Shown: positions 62,372 to 64,000 of the stretch, piece by piece | Position numbering within the stretch: position 1 is the stretch's first letter | Layout of the letters: each line of letters begins with the position of its first letter | From: Pisaster brevispinus | Taxonomy: Eukaryota > Echinodermata > Asteroidea > Forcipulatida > Asteriidae | Length of the DNA stretch: 64,000 nucleotides | NCBI GenBank assembly: GCA_023634235.1 | Contig: JAMKCF010000011.1 | Coordinates: 18,276,027 to 18,340,026, forward strand | Reading direction: 5' to 3' | Notes under the pieces: generated by a model | Databases searched by the model: none | Told to the model about the DNA's origin: nothing | The model's input: the letters and a program-made list of their open reading frames with translations, nothing else | Program-made: the position numbers and the translations under genes

Positions 62372-64000
62372 CTTTGATTTAAACCAAAACAATGAATAAC
62401 TTAGTCATCTGGTCTGGGTCATTGGAAAGTTGCAATCAACAACTGACGACCAAATTGTCATGCATAACTCAGCGGGCGGGTTGGCGAAGTGGTATTTTTC
62501 CTCGCTTTCCACCTCTAGGACCCTGAATTTGTGCAATACACTCCCTTAACAGTCGGCAACTCTCCAAAAACCAGGAGAAACACCCACACACGGATTGGTC
62601 AAAATTCTGTCCAACTATTCCTGGCTAATTCATTGCTTGGCATTGCTACATTGCTTCCATAACTTCAAATGAAAAAATTCCACATTGAATGAACATAACG
62701 GTCTAGGAAAAAAGCTGACAGACTTTACAAATAACAAGCTGGTCCAGCTTGCTGGTCTGTGCTGAAACGGAGGTTACAAATTGGAAAACAGATCATTTTG
62801 ACCTGCCAGAGTTCAAGTTATGCTGAGCTTAATGATTTTCTTTAACAGGAGCTGCTCTGCAGATTTAGGAAATATTTTATCTACTTTCATATTTTTTACA
62901 TTGGAATTTTAATTATGTTTTCTTTCCTTCTCTTGTGTTTCGAACATACAACCCAAACTTGATACTCACTGTTTGAACAGTTGGATTGTCCAAAAAAACA
63001 ACAACCCCAAAAACATGTATTGGTTAAAACGACCATGTAGGCCTACACTGCTGGAACATGAGAAAATATCATTAGTATTTCTAATCATATTGCCACTTGC
63101 AGGGATGAGACTTCTCAAAAACGGAAAATCCTGACAATTTGATAACAACTTCCTTTTGATGTGGACATGAAGCTCCCAGAATGTACAGATGACTGTTAGA
63201 ATAGAGGTTCACAGACTCTCTACATCATTTCAAATAGAAAGAGCCAAGTCTTTTCATCTCAGTGATGACAAGTTTGCCTCTTTCAAGAAAATCTGAAAGT
63301 GCAGGGAGATCAGTGGAAAATACTAAAATCCTGACCAATCACGTGCCTGCACTTGACTGGTGTGTACACCCAAGTTTAACAAAACCAATAAAATAATCTT
63401 AATCATCAAAGCCTTCAAAAGAATGCAGTCGTTATTGGATTGATCAAGTCACTCTGCAGCAACATGTAGTAAAAAAAGAAGGGAAAAAAGAAAAGAAAAG
63501 AGGAAAGTGCCTGGCACAAAATGTTTGACTGTTTTTCATTTTCCAATGACACAACTGAGAAAGCAATCTTAAACGAGGAAACCAGCTGATCAGCTGCAAG
63601 TGCAAGGTTGCATGTCTGTGACATCCTGGTTGGCATCCAGACGTTTGTGATAAATGAATTATGAGTGGTAAACGAGTTATGGTAGTTTCCTAACATTTTT
63701 GTTGTAAAGTATGGATTCTTTTTGACAAATGGACTGGACACCATGTCCTGTACAGCTCAACACAGCCGGTCATACATTTTTGTTATTTCTTGCATTGGTA
63801 GTGTAGAGAAACTTTAGTATAATAATTAATAGTATTACTACAGACCAGGGCCACTTGGTCTGAGGGCTAAAGATGTATTTTTTCCTTTGTTAAAAATCAT
63901 TACACCTAATAATATTTAACTTATAATATACATGAGGTGGCCTTGTATGTATGAATTCTGCAATTGACCTCAGGACAGGGTTTTCTGCAATTTATTGACC
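62372..64000 (-). other. 5' region of BHMT (intron 1, first exon not located)
   Basis: Apart from a SINE-like repeat at 62474-62600 and an A/G-rich run near 63472-63507, nothing nameable. The minus-strand ATG at 63744 opens a frame (MVSSPFVKKN) without a donor at the expected phase, so it was not adopted as exon 1. Confidence 0.4.
62474..62600 (+). repeat. SINE-like repeat, weaker second copy
   Basis: GGTTGGCGAAGTGGTATTTT, CCTCGCTTTCCACCTCTAGG and ACCCTGAATTTGTGC follow the same order as 40622-40790. The B box has decayed. Lies 5' of the first visible BHMT exon (probably in intron 1). Confidence 0.4.

Noticed and set aside
63415..63744. 109-codon minus ORF as BHMT exon 1
   Set aside because: N-terminus has no BHMT likeness and no donor in the needed phase.

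Overview
The window is animal nuclear DNA: AT-rich, with short phase-consistent exons, GT/AG introns and dense non-autonomous mobile elements. The exon translations are clearly metazoan. The repeat style (tRNA-derived SINEs with a 'CCTTGAGCAAGACACTT' body, many short foldback and MITE families, recurrent TACATGTA palindromes) suggests a marine deuterostome. An echinoderm, perhaps a sea star, is my best guess; this is inference and I could not run a search.

Five protein-coding genes can be assembled exon by exon. (1) GALT, plus strand, last four coding exons, 553-4603. (2) A UBE2R-type ubiquitin-conjugating enzyme (CDC34/UBE2R2), minus strand, complete in five coding exons between 36070 and 10389, with a ~20 kb first intron. 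(3) KXD1, plus strand, complete, 41541-43696. (4) CCNB1IP1/HEI10, plus strand, complete in nine coding exons, 46021-53657. (5) BHMT, minus strand, 62371-56912, all but the first coding exon. GALT/UBE2R and CCNB1IP1/BHMT are convergent pairs; UBE2R and KXD1 are divergent. These are housekeeping or conserved genes (Leloir galactose pathway, E2 ubiquitin transfer, BORC/BLOC-1 biology, meiotic crossover E3, one-carbon metabolism), not one pathway. GALT and UBE2R2 are also both at human 9p13.3, so that linkage may be ancient.

Nearly all other recognisable content is repeats: at least three SINE families, about eight MITE or foldback families present in two or more copies, two related segments of >500 bp inside UBE2R intron 1, minisatellites, and a hairpin-dense ~4 kb tract (38.1-42.3 kb) between UBE2R and KXD1. 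Many of the open reading frames of 60-140 codons lie in these repeats or antisense to exons and are not called as genes.

I found no undescribed biological system. The points most worth checking are: a His-to-Leu change in the GALT metal-site HxH motif; a one-residue insertion at an exon junction five residues before the UBE2R catalytic Cys; a foldback element in a GALT intron with a perfect 8-bp target duplication; and the hairpin cluster at 38-42 kb.
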